Below are positions 34,481 to 47,700 of a DNA stretch of 64,000 nucleotides, piece by piece. This DNA comes from Delphinus delphis. Lineage: Eukaryota; Chordata; Mammalia; Artiodactyla; Delphinidae. The notes beneath the pieces are model-generated. The model was not told where the DNA came from. It did not search any database and saw only the letters and a list, made by a program, of their open reading frames with translations. The DNA is taken from contig NC_082700.1 in assembly GCF_949987515.2 (NCBI RefSeq), forward strand, positions 40,139,380-40,203,379. Direction: 5' to 3'. The first letter of the stretch is position 1; every line of letters begins with the position of its first letter. A program made the translations under genes and the position numbers.

Positions 34481-35062
34481 CCTTGTTTCTGTTTGTTTGA
34501 TTTTACTTTTACCATTTGTCTGGGGTTTTGTTTGACTTTTTTTTTTAATCCCCTTTACTTATGGGACAAATGACTCGTGTAGTCTTGATTCCTTGACCAG
34601 AAGTCAGGCCTGAGGCTCTGGAGTGGGAGCACTGAGTCCAGGATGCTGGACCACTAGAGAATTCCTGGCTCCAGGGAAGATTAATCCCCGAAAGCTCTCA
34701 AGGAGACTTCTATCTGAATCCAAGACTTGGCTCCACCCAACTGCCTGCAGCTCCTAGTGCTGAACACCTCACACCAAATAACAAACAAGACAGGAACACC
34801 ACCCCACCCATCAGAACACAGACTACCTAAAGTCATGCAAAGCTTACAGACACCCCAAAACACATCACTTGACATGGCACTGCTCATCACAGGGAAAAGA
34901 CTCAGCTCCACCCACCAGAACAAAGGCACCAGTCCCTCCCATCAGGAAGCCTATGCAAGACACTGGACCAAAACCACCACTGGGGACAAAGAACAGAAGC
35001 AAGAGGAAATATGACCCTGCAGCCTATGAAAAGTAGACTGCAAATACTGTAAATTAGACAAA

Positions 35063-35952
35063 ATGAGAAGAAGACAAATATCTTACAGGCAAAGAGCAAG
35101 ATAAAAACCCATAAAACCAAATAAATGAAGAGGAAATAGGCAAACTAGCTAAGAAAGAATTCATTGTAATGATGGTAAGCATGATCCAAAATCTCGGAAA
35201 TAAAAAAGAGAAAATACAAGAAAAATTTAACAAGGACCTAGCATGAAAAAAGAGCAAACAAACAGTAATGAACAACACAATAACTGAAATTAAAAATACT
35301 CTAGAAGGAATCAATAACAGAAAAAATGAGGCAGAAGAAGGGATAAGTGACCTAGAAGATAGAATAGTGGAAATAACTGTCGCAAAGCACAATAAAGAAA
35401 AAAATAATGAAAAGAATGGAGGACAGACTCAGAGACCTCTGGGAAAACATTAAGCACACCAGAATTCGAATTATAGGTGTCCCAGAAGACAAAGAGAAAA
35501 AGAAACGGTGACAGAATATATTTGAAGAGATTATAGTGGAAAATTCTCCAACATGGGAAAGGAAATAATCAATCAAGTTCATGAAGTGCAGAGAGTCCCA
35601 TACAGTATAAACCTAAGGAGAAACACACCGAGACACAAAATAATCAAAATAAAAAAAATTAAACATAAAGAAAAAATATTAAAAGCAGCAAGGGAAAAGA
35701 TCTAATAACATACAAGGGAATCCCCATAAAGTTAACAGCTGGTCTTTCAGCAGAAACTCTGCAGGCCAGAAGGGAGTGGCAGGATATATTTAAAGTGATG
35801 AAAGGGAAAAACCTACAACCAAGGTAACTCTACCCAGCAAGGATCTCATTCAGATTCAATGGAGAAATCAAAAGCTTTACAGACAAGCAAAAGTGAAGAG
35901 AATTCAGCACCACCAACCAGCTTCACAACAGATACTAAAGGAACTTTTCTAG
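35063..35952 (+). pseudogene. L1-C ORF1 pseudogene
   Basis: It starts at ATG 35063, which aligns with the second ATG of L1-B ORF1; the first is lost (TTAGACAAAATG here against ATGAGCAAAATG). The frame is lost early, with an in-frame TGA at 35126-35128 after about 21 codons, and coiled-coil segments continue in other frames (35268-35453 encodes an E/I/N-rich heptad stretch). The RVPYS-type C-terminal motif is at about 35597, and the family stop TAG is at 35950-35952. Confidence 0.9.
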
Positions 35953-36010
35953 GCAGGAAACATAAGAGAAGGAAAAGACCTACAAAAACAAACCTAAAAC
36001 AATTAAGAAA

Positions 36011-39000
36011 TTGGTAATAGGGATATATATAGCAAAAATTACCATACATGTATATGAATTAAATGCTCCGACCAAAAGACAAAGACTGGCTGAATGGATA
36101 CCAAAACAAGACCTGTATATATGATGTTTACAAGAGACCCACTTCAGACCTAGGGACACATACAGACTGAGAGTGAGGGGATGGAAACAGACATTCCATG
36201 CAAATGGAAATCACAAGAAATCTGGAGTAGCAATACACATATCAGGCAAAATAAACTTTAAAATAAAGACTATTACAAGAGGCAAGGAAGGACACTACAT
36301 AATGATCAAGGGATCGATCCAAAAAGAAGATATAGCAATTGTAAATATTTATGCACCCAACACAGGAGCACCTTAATACATAAGGCAAATGCTAACAGCC
36401 ATAAAAGGGGAAATTGACAGTAACAAAATAATAGAAAGGGACTTTAACACCCCACTTACACCAAAGGACAGATCATCCAAATGGAAAATACATAAGGAAA
36501 CAAAAGCTTTAAATGACATGATAGACCAGATTGGTTTAATTGTTATTTCTAGGACATTCCACCCAAAAGAGGCAGAATACACTTTCTTCTCAAGTGCACA
36601 CAGAACATTCTCCAGGATAGAACATATCTTGGGTCACAAATCAAGCCTTGGTAAATTTTAGAAAATTGAAATCACATTAAGCAACTTTGCCAAACACAGT
36701 GCTATGAGACTAGATATGAATTACAGGGAAAAAAATGTAAAAAATACAAACACATGGAGGCTAAACAATACACTATTAAATAACAAAGAGATCACTGAAG
36801 AAATCAAAGAGGAAATCAAAAAATACATAAACAAATGACAGTGAAAACACGATGACCTAAATTCTATGGGATGCAGCAAAAACAGTTCTAAGAGGGAAGT
36901 TTATAGCAATACAAGCCTACCTCCAGAAACAAGAAAAATCTCAAATAAACAACCTAACCTTACAATTAAAGCAACTAGGGAGGGAATAACAAAAACAAAA
37001 TCCCAATGTGAGCAGAAGGAAAGAAATCATGAAGATCAGAGCAGAAATAAATGAAAAATAAAAAAGGAAAAAATAGCAAAGATCAATAAAACTGAAAGCT
37101 GGTTCTTTGAGAAGATAAACAAAATTGATAAACCATTAGCCAGCCTCATCAGGAAAAAAAGGGAGAAAACTCAGATCAGCAAAATTAGAAGTGAAAAAGG
37201 AGAAGTAACAACTGAGACTGCAGAAATACAAAGGATCATGAGAGACTACTACAAGCAACTATATGCCAATAAAATGGGCAAACTGGAAGAAATGGACAAA
37301 TTCTTAGAAAACTACAAGACTGAACCAGGAAGAAATAGAAAATATAACCAGACCAATCACAAGCAAAGAAATTGAAACAGTGATTAAAATCTTCCAACAA
37401 AGAAAAGCCCAGGGCCAGATAGCTTCACAGTTGGATTCTATCAAACATTTAGAGAAGAGCTAACACCTATCCTTCTCAAGCTCTTCCAAAATATGGTGGA
37501 GGGAGGAACACTCCCAAACTCATCCTATGAGGCCACCATCACCCTGATATCAAAAACAGACAATGATGTCACTAAAAAAAAATATATAGGTCAATATCAC
37601 TGATGAACATAGATGCAAAAATCCTCAACAAAATACTAGCAAACAGAATCCAACAGCACATTAAAAGGATCATGCACCATGATCAAGTGAGGTTTATCCC
37701 AGGAATGCAAGGATTCTTCAATATATGAAAATCAGTGCGATACACCAAATTAATAAATTGAAGAATAAAAACCATATGATAATCTCAATAGATGCAGAAA
37801 AAGCTTTTGATAAAATTCAACACCGCTTCATGATAAAAAAAAAAAAAAAACCCTCCAGAACGTGGGCACAGAGGAAACCTACCTCTACATAATAAAGGGC
37901 ATAAATGACAAACTCACAGCCAACATCATTCTCAATGGTGAAAAACTGAAAACATTTCCTCTAAGATCAGGAACAAGGTAAAGGTGCCCACCCTCCCCAA
38001 GATTATTCAGCATACATTTGGAAGTTTTAGCCACAGCAAACAGAGAAGAAAAAGAAATAAAAGGAACCCAAATTGAAAAAGAAGAAGTAAAGCTCTTACT
38101 GTTTACAGATTACATGATTCTATACATAGAAAATCCTAAAAATGCCCCCAGAAAACTACTAGAGCTAATCAGTGAATTTGGTAAAGTAGCAGGATACAAA
38201 ATTAGTGCACAGAAATCTCTGGCATTCCTATATTCTAGCAATGAAAAATCAGAAAGAGAAATTAAGGAGACACTCCTTTTTACCACTGCAGCAAAAAGAA
38301 TAAAATACCTAGGAATAACCTTCCTAAGGAGGCAAAAGACCTGTATTCAGAAAACTATAAGACAGTGATGAAAGAAATCAAAGACAATACAAACAGATGG
38401 AGAGATATACCATGTTCTTGGATTGGAAGAATCAACATTGTGAAAATGACTATACTGCCCAAAGCAATCTACAGATTCAGTGCAATCCCTGTCAAATTAC
38501 CAATACATTTTTCACAGAACTAGAACAAGAAATGTTACAATTTGTATGGAAACAAAAAAGACCCTGAATAGCCAAAGCAATCTTGAGGGAAAAAAAAAAA
38601 AAAAACAGAGCAAGAGGAATCAGGCTACCTGACTTCAGACTGTACTACAAAGCTACAGTAATCAAGACAATATGGTACTGGCACAAAAACAGAAATATAG
38701 ATCAATGCAACAGGATAGAAAGCCCAGAGATAAACCCATGCACATATAGTCACATTATCTTCAACAAAGGAGGCATGGATATACAATAAGGAAAAAACAG
38801 CCTGTTCAATAAGTGGTGCTGGGAAAACTGGACAGCTACACATAAAAGAATGAAATTAGATCACTTCCTAACACCATTCACAAAAAAAACCTCAAAATGG
38901 AATAAAGACCTAAATGTAAGACCAGATACTATAAAACTCTTAGAGGAAAAAATAGGCAGAACACACTATGACATACATCACAGTAAGTTCTCTTTTAGTT

Positions 39001-40056
39001 TTTTTTTTGTGTGTGTGATACATGGGCCTCTCACTGTTGTGGCCTCTCCCATTGTGGAGCACAGGCTCCAGACACGCAGGCTCAGTGGTTGTGGATCACG
39101 GGTCCAGACGCTCCGCAGCATGTGAGATCCTCCCAGACTGGGGCACAAACCCGTGTCCCCTGCATCAGCAGGTGGACTCTCAACCACTGCACCACCAGGG
39201 AAGCCCCAGTAACTTCCTTTTTGACCCACCTCCTAGAGAAATGGAAATAAAAACAAAAATTTAAAAGTGGGACCTAATTAAACTTGAAAGCTTTTGCCCA
39301 GCAAAAGAAACCATAAACAAGATGAAAAGACAACCCTCAGAATGGGACAATATATTTGCAAATGAAGCAACTGACAAAGGATTAATCTCCAAAATATACA
39401 AGCAGCTCATGCAGCTCAATATCAAAAAACAAACAACCCAATCCAAAAATGGGCAGGAGACCTAAATAGACATTTTCCTAAAGAAGATATACAGATTGCC
39501 AACAAACACATGAAATGATGCTCAACATCACTAGTCATTAGAGAAATGCAAATCAAAACCACAATGAGGTATCACCTTACACCAGTCAGAATAGCCATCA
39601 TCAGAAAATCTAGAAACTATAAATCCTGGATAGGGTGTAGAGAAAAGTTTACCCTCCTGCACTGTTTGTGGGAATGTAAATTGATACAGCCACTATGGAG
39701 AACATTATGGAGGTTCTTTAAAAAAATAAAAGAGAAATACCATATGATCCAGCATTCCCACTCCTGGGCATATACCCCGAGAAACCATAATTCAGAAAGA
39801 TACATGTACCACAATGTTCTTTGAAGCCTTATTTACCGTAGCTGGGACATGAAATCAACCTAAACATCCATTGACAGATGAATGGATAAAGAAGATGTGT
39901 TACATATATACAATGGAATATTACTCAGCTCTAAAAAGGAACAAAATTGAGTTATTTGCAGTGAGTTGGATGGACCTAGAGATGGTCATACAGAGTGAAA
40001 TAAATCAGAAAGAGAAAAACAAATACTATGTGCTAACGCATATATATGTAATCTAA
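36011..40056 (+). pseudogene. L1-C ORF2 pseudogene, interrupted by a SINE
   Basis: The ORF2 start codon is TTG at 36011-36013 where the L1-D copy has ATG. The endonuclease is broken by frameshifts and stops (TGA in the CCL-equivalent segment near 36122). In the RT segment at 38018-38368, the catalytic FADD has become FTDY (38102-38113), removing the second Asp. A CHR SINE sits at 38999-39206, about 350 codons before the end. The C-terminal Cys-rich region (39546-39824) is out of frame. The family stop is TAA 40054-40056. It is more decayed than L1-B, so older or less constrained. Confidence 0.93.
38981..39216 (-). mobile_element. CHR-2-type SINE inside L1-C ORF2, with target-site duplication
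   Basis: Reverse-oriented SINE body at 38999-39206, from oligo(T) and GTGTGTGTG through the antisense B box (GGGGCACAAACCC, about 39140) to CCACCAGGGAAGCCCC. CAGTAAGTTC at 38981-38990 and CAGTAACTTC at 39207-39216 are the duplicated target, with one mismatch. A GT stretch replaces the usual GCGGTACGCG next to the tail. It inserted after L1-C. Confidence 0.93.
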
Positions 40057-40417
40057 AAATATGGTACTGATACACCTACTGGCAGGGAAGGAATAAAGAT
40101 TCAAATGTAGAGAATGAACTTGAGGACACAGTGCGGGAAGGGGAATTGGGACAAAGTTAAAGAGTAGCATTGACGTATATACATTACCAAATGTAAAATG
40201 GATGGCTAGTGGGAAGCTGCTGTATAGCATAGGGATATCAACTCGATGCTTTATTACAACCTAGAGGGGTGGGATAGGGAGGGTGGGAGGAAGTATCAAG
40301 AGGGAGGGGATATGGGGATATATGTATACATAAAGTTGATTCACTTTGTTGTACAGCAGAAACTAACACTACATTGTAAAGTAATTATACTCCAATAAAG
40401 ATGTGAAAAAATAGAGA

Positions 40418-40430
40418 AAAAAACATTCCA
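40418..40430 (+). repeat. L1-C target-site duplication, right copy
   Basis: AAAAAACATTCCA, identical to 32199-32211, directly after the A-rich tail. Confidence 0.9.
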
Positions 40431-42567
40431 ATTGAATACAGAAAATAGCATATGCCAGAGGAGATAAACCCAGAAGATAAAAATAATTTTAATTATGAAA
40501 TTTAGGCAAATGCTTTGTCATGATCAAAGGCTATTTGATGCTCATTTTATCATTTCCAAAGTGACCATTTCAAATTCACAGAAATTTGAAGTTTAGAAGA
40601 AGTTTATTTTATAATACCTTGGTTTTCAAAGTTTTAAAAGTTGTCATTTAAGAAAATAGATTATTTCTAGAGATTGTAAAAGGCACCATTTTGCTTTAGA
40701 ATAGCCAGTCCCTGAACACATTGATCAGGGATTATTAAGTATGAGGAGCAGGGAGGGCATAGATCAGGACAGATCTCACTTTAATTTTCTGTGCTGTTGC
40801 CATTATTGATTAGGTTTTACATAGTTATAAGAATGATGTAAGACATGAAAGTATTAGAAGACTAAAGTCAATTTTAAAAAGCTGCTTTCATAAGGTTGTG
40901 ACTCAATATTTATATTAGAAAATTGAGGATGCAGATAGAAAGGCTCCACTTCTTGTGGTTTTGGAGATTAGATAATCTACAGCTGTTATCACCAGAGAAC
41001 ATTCCAGTATGTATACTAATTATATCAGTTAAAACAGAGATAAAGGATTTTTTATGTTCAAGTCAATACTAACCTAACAAACAGGCAGGTAAATCTTGAT
41101 AGTAGATTTGATTAAGAAACTTTTGTCATATTTACATTTCATTTCTGAAGTTCTGAAAATTTTGTCTTTGTAAGGCAAATCATCTGAATTTCCTTTTTTT
41201 TTTCTTTTACTCCATGGTAATTTTTTATTACTGTTTCATTTACTTCATAGTAATTTTTATTTTTATGATACCCAATAATTTACTATTTTCTGTAGGATTA
41301 TAAAATTGCTTTCCATTAACAGGAATAGTTTACTAGAAAGTGGACTCTGGTGACAACCTGACTGTTGACCTTCTCTCTTTGGATAGTGGATTTGCAAACC
41401 CAGTGAGGGTTTGCAAATCAAGTGGCCACATTAAAATGACTGAAGTTTATTCTCTGATTTAAGTTTAACTCTCAGCCTACATCAATTTTGCCTCAAATTG
41501 TTGAAGAATTCTCAGTGTAGTTCTTGTATAATGACCATAACATGGTCTACATTTATGTTTCTATAACTAATGTGCTAAAGGCACACACAAATTACTTCAT
41601 GCCTGCATTTATTCCATTGCACAGATTATCACATAATTTAAACTCTCAATCCTAGTAGGATATTCCCCTAGAATTAACTTATAGAGATTTTTTATTATAT
41701 AATATGGTACCGCATATGGAAATTCAAAACAAAAAAAACAGACAAGCTTTAATCAGACATATCTAGTATCTTTTGAAATTTATTCTAGAAGGTCTAGCTT
41801 ATAATATTATAACTGACATTTTTATCGACAACATTGGTGAGAATGATACCTAGTTTGATAAAAATCAAAGTATCAATATTTGCTGAATGGTTAAATGGCA
41901 GAGAATTTTTCATGATTTGGGTAGCCAGATATTATGTCTTTTGCAAAGGCAAAACTTGAATTTTGAATCATTGCATCATATTTAAGAGAATCTTATACTG
42001 GATAGCATTCCCAGATGATAAGAGGATGTAACTTATATTTTCAAAAACCTAATATTTGTAGCAAAGCATACTGTAAATTGATGCATTAGAAGCTAGATTG
42101 ATGCATTAGAAGTTACACCACCAGTCACAGTCACTTTGTAAAACTACTAGGTGCACAACTTGAGGCACAGTTGCGATGCATTCCTGCATATCAGGGTTTA
42201 AGTTAGACAAATAATCTTGTTCAACTTCCTCTATGTATTTGGTATATGACACAGCATTTTTGGAAACATTACCGAAACAAATGGAAAGTAATTTCAATGA
42301 TTAAAGTGTGGTGCCTCTGATACAAAGTTAGTGTAATTTAGGGATCTGAGCCCAGTAATTGTGTGTCAGGCCTTGGTTTTCTGAGCAGTTCTGTTTTAGT
42401 CATTATTTCTCAAGCTACCTGATGAAGGGTTAGAAAAAACTAATATTTTAAACTCGACATTTTCTTGCCAACAGTGTCAGCATTTCACTTCACAGAGTTG
42501 ATTTCAATCTTAAAACAATGAAGCGAATGAATCTTTACTGTTCAAGAAGGAACCAACCATTGGGGAC
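40431..42567. other. Unique AT-rich DNA with small local repeats
   Basis: No gene was seen. It holds the inverted repeat at 41389-41419 and a 20-base-period tandem duplication (ATTGATGCATTAGAAG units) at 42077-42112. The minus-strand 63-codon frame at 42106-42297 has no recognisable domain. Confidence 0.6.
41389..41419. repeat. Perfect inverted repeat, 13-bp arms, 5-base loop
   Basis: GATTTGCAAACCC at 41389-41401, loop AGTGA, then its exact reverse complement at 41407-41419. It is in unique DNA. Confidence 0.92.
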
Positions 42568-42790
42568 AGTACAGTGTAGTGAGAAAAGCACAGATATAGG
42601 GTTTAAAGAGCTTTTGTTTTCATCTTAACTCTGTTAGAAGCTACGTGACCTTGGAATTAGAACTCAGATCTGTAATTTCCTCATTTGTTAAATGACAAAG
42701 ACAAGCCTAATTTCACAGGATTTGGTGAGAATTAACTGGAATTAGGCATGTATATTGACCAACTCTTGACATGCTCTACTATGCCAGACT
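42568..42790 (+). mobile_element. MIR SINE remnant
   Basis: MIR order on the + strand: ACAGTGTAGTGAGAAAAGCA near 42570, TAGAAGCTACGTGACCTTGG near 42635, TCTGTAATTTCCTCATTTGT near 42669, and AGGATTTGGTGAGAATTAA near 42717. The MIR core is well kept. Confidence 0.75.
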
Positions 42791-44595
42791 TATGCTGCTC
42801 TCCACCATTTATACATTGTGACACAGAATACCAGATTCTCAAAAATCCTGAATGCTGGTAGAAAAGTGTTCAATGCTACTTATATATGCAATATACTGAT
42901 TTTCTGTGTATAATCGTGATATCTGACATTGTAATAGGAAAGTTTAGAATTAATAGAGTTTTTTCCTGTCTTGTAAGATCTTTCTTTTCAACCCAATCCA
43001 AATCATGTATATTTTCCTCATGTTTTAGCTATATTGGGCACCCATTTGGAGCAAGAGAGAAATAGCATTGCTAATCCCATGCTAGATACTCAATAAACAT
43101 ACTCATTGAATCAGAAGCTATATTCATTATGCCATACTTTATGGTTAAGCTTAATAAAATTTTGCATTAATAAGACTCTATGCCTGGATAATAACTGTTT
43201 GCACATTACATTTTTGGATCTGAGTCTAAGATGTAAAATAAAAGGCTTATGGGATTCAAATTTCATTTTTGCATTTCCTAAGATGCTAACCAAGACGGCC
43301 TGAAAGTTCCCTTCGGCTTGACTGACTGAACTTCACACTGGAATTTTCCTGACTAGATCTGGGCCCTTAACCTTCATTTTCTTAGAACATTACTTTACAA
43401 AATGTGTAGTTGTAAATTCTTTCTGTGTTACTTTAAGATATAAATCTTTTAAAAAGTCTCTTCTCAGTTTTACAAGCCAGGAATGTCTTTCTTAAGGATC
43501 TGGAAGCTGTCCGTTTGAAATATGACCAACAAGAAAGATATTACCATTATCTCCCAGTCTCTGTAGTAGGATAGAAGCCTAACTTTGATAGATGCCAATT
43601 AGCAAACTCAGTTGGCATAATCACAGGGAAAATTTGCTGAGTAATAATTCAATGTGCTAGACACAGCTCATTGATCAACCCTCCCCAATTCAATACTTTC
43701 CTCTAGTACTTTTCAGTAGCTCATTCCAGCTCTTAGAAACTGTCCTGCCCTTTTTCCAATGGAGTTGAGCTCAATCTCATTTCTGGTTTCTTTCCTCTAA
43801 TGTAATAACCACAAATAAAGTCTTCCTTGCCTGTTTAACTTTTTCCAGGGCAAATTTTACTTTGCCAATATGTTCATTTACTTGGCCAAAAATAGACATA
43901 AATAAAGTTCATTTACTTTGGCCAAAATAGCCATAAAGTTAACCTAATTCAAAATAAAATAGTTGAAATTATTTTATTTCTACTAAAAAAAAATTACTTT
44001 TAATGTCATATATACATTAATCATCCCATTTATCATCTAATGAAAGTATTTAACTATGGATTTGCAAATTATGCCATTGCTGTATAAGTCGGTAACACTG
44101 ATTACCAATTGGTTGAGATTGAGAGGCATGCCACTTATATTGCTCCAAGGCAACATCATAGAAAAAAACAAACTTCACAATATTCCTTGAAATGAACTAA
44201 TAGGCTTAATTCTCACTACCTATATGGGTGGCACAAGCTGTGATCAAGACTAAGTTTGGCCATGGGAAGAGGTGTATTCAATATTTCAACAAGAAATACT
44301 ATACTGAACTATACTTTCAAAGGAATTATTTTCAGTTCACTTTATCTTTTTCAACACATAGTTCCTGAACATATGAATATGTGTTATTATAAATATTCTA
44401 TCAATAGGAAGAATATTATTAAAATAGGTGATTATTATAAATATGATGAATATTATAAATATGGACTATTATAGTTGCTAAAACACTTTATAACTAATTT
44501 AATAGGCTAATAGCTGAACAAAAAATTAACCTATTTGTATATTAACACTTAAACTCTATTGTTAATTAGAACATGGGGTATTTTGAATCAAATCT
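42791..44595. other. Unique AT-rich DNA
   Basis: No gene. A 35-base-period imperfect tandem duplication (GTTCATTTACTT-GGCCAAAA units) lies at 43872-43940. Short frames are unsupported. Confidence 0.55.
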
Positions 44596-44710
44596 CACTC
44601 TTAATGTATGTGTATTATATGTGTATATATTTACACTATATAAAATATATTTAATACATATATAACCTACAATATATATTATACACACATAAAACACAAA
44701 TATATATTTA
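44596..44710. repeat. AT-rich imperfect (TA)n-type region
   Basis: Mixed TATATA, TGTGTA and ACACAT units, not a clean microsatellite. Confidence 0.75.
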
Positions 44711-47700
44711 ATCCTTTATGCTGACAATTTATTTGATATGAAGACAAACTTTCTAATCAAAGTTGATTTGTAAAATAAAAACTAGAATCTGATCTTCCTT
44801 TACTTAGGTGCACACACCCTTTATATGATTTATTTAGAAACTTACATAATTTTTAAACCTATATAATTAAAAATATATTTAGAATTTATTTTATAACAAA
44901 GTACGAATATAAACTAGACTCAGGAAAGATCAGAATGTTGTCTACTGTTTTGCAGTCTGTGCTAAATTCTTCTCAGGAAAAATTATGGAAACCTAAGGAA
45001 TAATTTGAGATAGAACAGTATTTAACAGGGCTGAAGAAATAACCTTGTAATGTACTCTTAATTCATCTAATACACGTTTGAAGTCTTTATAATAACATGC
45101 AAGTCAGCTGGTAAAATTTTCAGAAAAATTCTCTTTGCCTGACTCATTCCTTTGAAATATGTCACCATGTAATCTATCATCCAGAGATTGAGGACAATAC
45201 CCCAAAAATTTAAGGGAGAGTAGAGTTTAAAGAAATTACAGTCTTTGGAAAAATAGCAAAAAAAAAATTAAAGCAATAAAATTTTCACAGTTAAATTATT
45301 ATAATAAATCATGTACATGAGACTTATTTACATGAAATGATTATTGGATTTTTCAGTGCATAAAATTCTGGTGAACAGATTAAAATACAGACTGATATGT
45401 AACTATTTAGTTGCAATTATTTTTTGGGGGGTGAGGCATACACCTAATGGAAACATGAAAATCTGTATATAAAGTTTGTATTAGTTAAGTGTTCTTGGCC
45501 ATAAACAACACATAATTACATCTAATTTATTATTTTCTAAAAGATTGGAATAGTTGGAATATTACTAGGATAAATCACAGAATAGAAAGTGGTAGTACAT
45601 TTATATTTTCGGAGGTGTCTGATATGGTGCAACTACTTGGTAGCTCAGTAGTCAGGATCTTGGACCACATTTCCAGATTCACCCTGAAATACAGTTTAAA
45701 ATGGAAAGGAGTAAAATATTTATTTTTCTCTGTAATTACCAATTTTCAAAATAAGGAGTTGTGTAAATAGCTCTTTAAATGTGACTTAAAAGATACATTT
45801 TTTTCAGAACCTAAGAAACATTCATTTTTTTACTCATTGGTAATATTTCTCTTCCATTAATTCTGGAGTCTAGAGATAAGAAATGATATACTGTGTGATA
45901 TCAAAGTCAAAGTCTCAGTCTCCCTTCATTTACAAACTTATTAAATATGTATATTGATCTGAGGCCTATTGATTTTGATGTGGCTACACAGACTTTTAAT
46001 ATATAGGAGAAAATTTCTTGCATCAAATTATTTAGCTGCTGGTGTTCTTTTCATGAGCAAATTTCATGGCTTTTAAACTACTGAAACCTAACATGTAAAA
46101 GGTACTGTTGTAGATACCAGTATTGTAGATTTTGCCTTCTAGGTACAGAAAACAACCCAGATTGCACAGTATTATATCCAAATGAACAAAAGTTCAATAT
46201 TAGATCATGGAAAGAATAGGATTTTAGAGACATTCTAAGTAAGCTAGTAGTTTTGGTAAGTGCTTATCTGAACTTGGAAACAGAATACACACCCAGACCT
46301 AAATTTGGAGTATACTAAAAGCTGATTACTTGGCCCCACATGGTCATGAATGAAGAAAAATATATTTAAATACAGAGATTATTATTTTTAAAATTATGAG
46401 TTTCCAAGCATGGTGAACACATTCTCTACAAACCACTTTAGTATTTCTTAATTAGGCTAATCTCTATGAAAATTTACATATGTTTTCACATTATATTTAT
46501 ACAACTATTTACTTATTATTTAATTAATGAACTTAAATTATTAATTTCATGAGGAAAAAGAAACGATTTGTTCATTACTGTACTTGAAGAAATAATATAT
46601 GTTCTCAATAATGTTGAATGATCTTCAATTCAAGCCCACAAATACTTTTGAAGTTCTTATTTTGCACTAGGCAATGTTAAGCAATGGGAATACAACAATG
46701 ATTAGGTTACAAATACTGCTTTTCAAGAGCTTAAGTGTAGAAAATACACCCCTGCATTTGCTGATTGATAACTTATCAGATGTAGGATGGAAAACATCAT
46801 GAGCTAGAAAATATTTGATTTAATATAATATATAATATATCCCTATGCTATTGACTTGGAGAATTTGCAGAAATGTGTACTGACATAGATGTTGCACAGC
46901 TATTAACTCAATGAATCAATGAAATGCCATACTGCTGAAGGGAGAAATCTGTTTCTAATGGTTATTGCTGTGCTTATGCCGCATACTCCTCTATGTCACT
47001 GGCAATGTTACCATATATATGTCATCATGTAATCATTTCCATTCCAGAAATAAAGGTCTGAACTGTGGCCCTTATACCATTCTCAGTTTAAAATTTTAAG
47101 TTGTGGTTTGTTTCCTTCTCTTTGCACCTTGGAAGTTTCTGTTACCTGCAAGTTAATTTGTAGTCATCAGCCCTATAGTGTACTTTTGCATATTAATTAT
47201 GCACATTTTATGTACTTAATATGGGCTAGATTCAACTTAGTACTTGTTGAAATGATTTTATTTTATTTCTGTATACTGACCAATTAGATACTTCTTTAGC
47301 TCTACTATTGCTCCTTTTTAATCTTTTACTTCAAATTGCAGTTCAGATTTTATACTTAATCAACTTTCCAAATTACCTTGGAAATTAGTTTTCAGAAATC
47401 ACTGGAACCTAAAGTATCAAATTTGATAGAAAAATATGCATTGTCTAATTCTACCCATTTAAGCCATATGCAACCAACCTGAATACCTACAACATCATCC
47501 TCCTCAAATTTCCTATTTCAGAATGATTGATTAATCCAACCAAAGGCAATACAAAGAAATCATGAGATTTATTTGCTAGAGACTTCTCCCTGGAAATGTC
47601 ACTACCCTAACCAAGGAGATGGGTACTTTCCTGTGACCAACAATCCCAAGTTGCATCTCCAAGGCCTGGACTGTAAGGTACTTTCAGTTAAGATGCTATG

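Larger units (their letters stand above)
33780..34545 (+). repeat. T-rich internal tandem duplication, period about 367 bp
   Basis: ATTCTTCAGTTGG..CTGCTTTGG at 33934 recurs near 34301. Following shared segments are TTGGTTATTTTC/TTGGTTGTTCTC, GTTCTGTTTTTGTTTCTT, TTTCCTTGTTTCTGTTT and CTGGGGTTTTGTTTGA. The duplicated block is different from the one duplicated in L1-B's 5'UTR. Confidence 0.85.
32212..35062 (+). promoter_or_regulatory. L1-C 5'UTR, decayed, with a T-rich internal duplication
   Basis: The first 1.3 kb aligns loosely with L1-B's 5'UTR (for example CCCTGCATCTACGGAATATC near 33265 against the L1-B stretch near 21938) but has lost most CpGs. From 33500 to 34545 it is strongly T-rich with runs of TTTTGTTT. 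The last 450 bases (ACACCAAATAACAAACAAGA onward) align with L1-B and L1-D and lead to ORF1. Long Phe-rich frames here are composition artefacts. Confidence 0.8.
32212..40417 (+). mobile_element. Full-length older L1 retrotransposon L1-C
   Basis: Bounded by the 13-bp duplication at 32199-32211 and 40418-40430. Layout: 5'UTR 32212-35062, ORF1 35063-35952, ORF2 36011-40056 (with a SINE at 38999-39206), 3'UTR with G-run tract near 40265-40290, and AATAAA at 40394-40399. It carries many more lesions than L1-B. The 5' end (GGAATGGAGTTAAGATAGTG) is recognisably the same family as L1-B, but the YY1-type site is degraded. Confidence 0.95.

Noticed and set aside
33561..34573. Phe/Leu-rich frames that look like membrane proteins
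   Set aside because: They are translations of T-rich repeats in the L1-C 5'UTR (TTT = Phe, TTG/CTT = Leu) and overlap in all frames.
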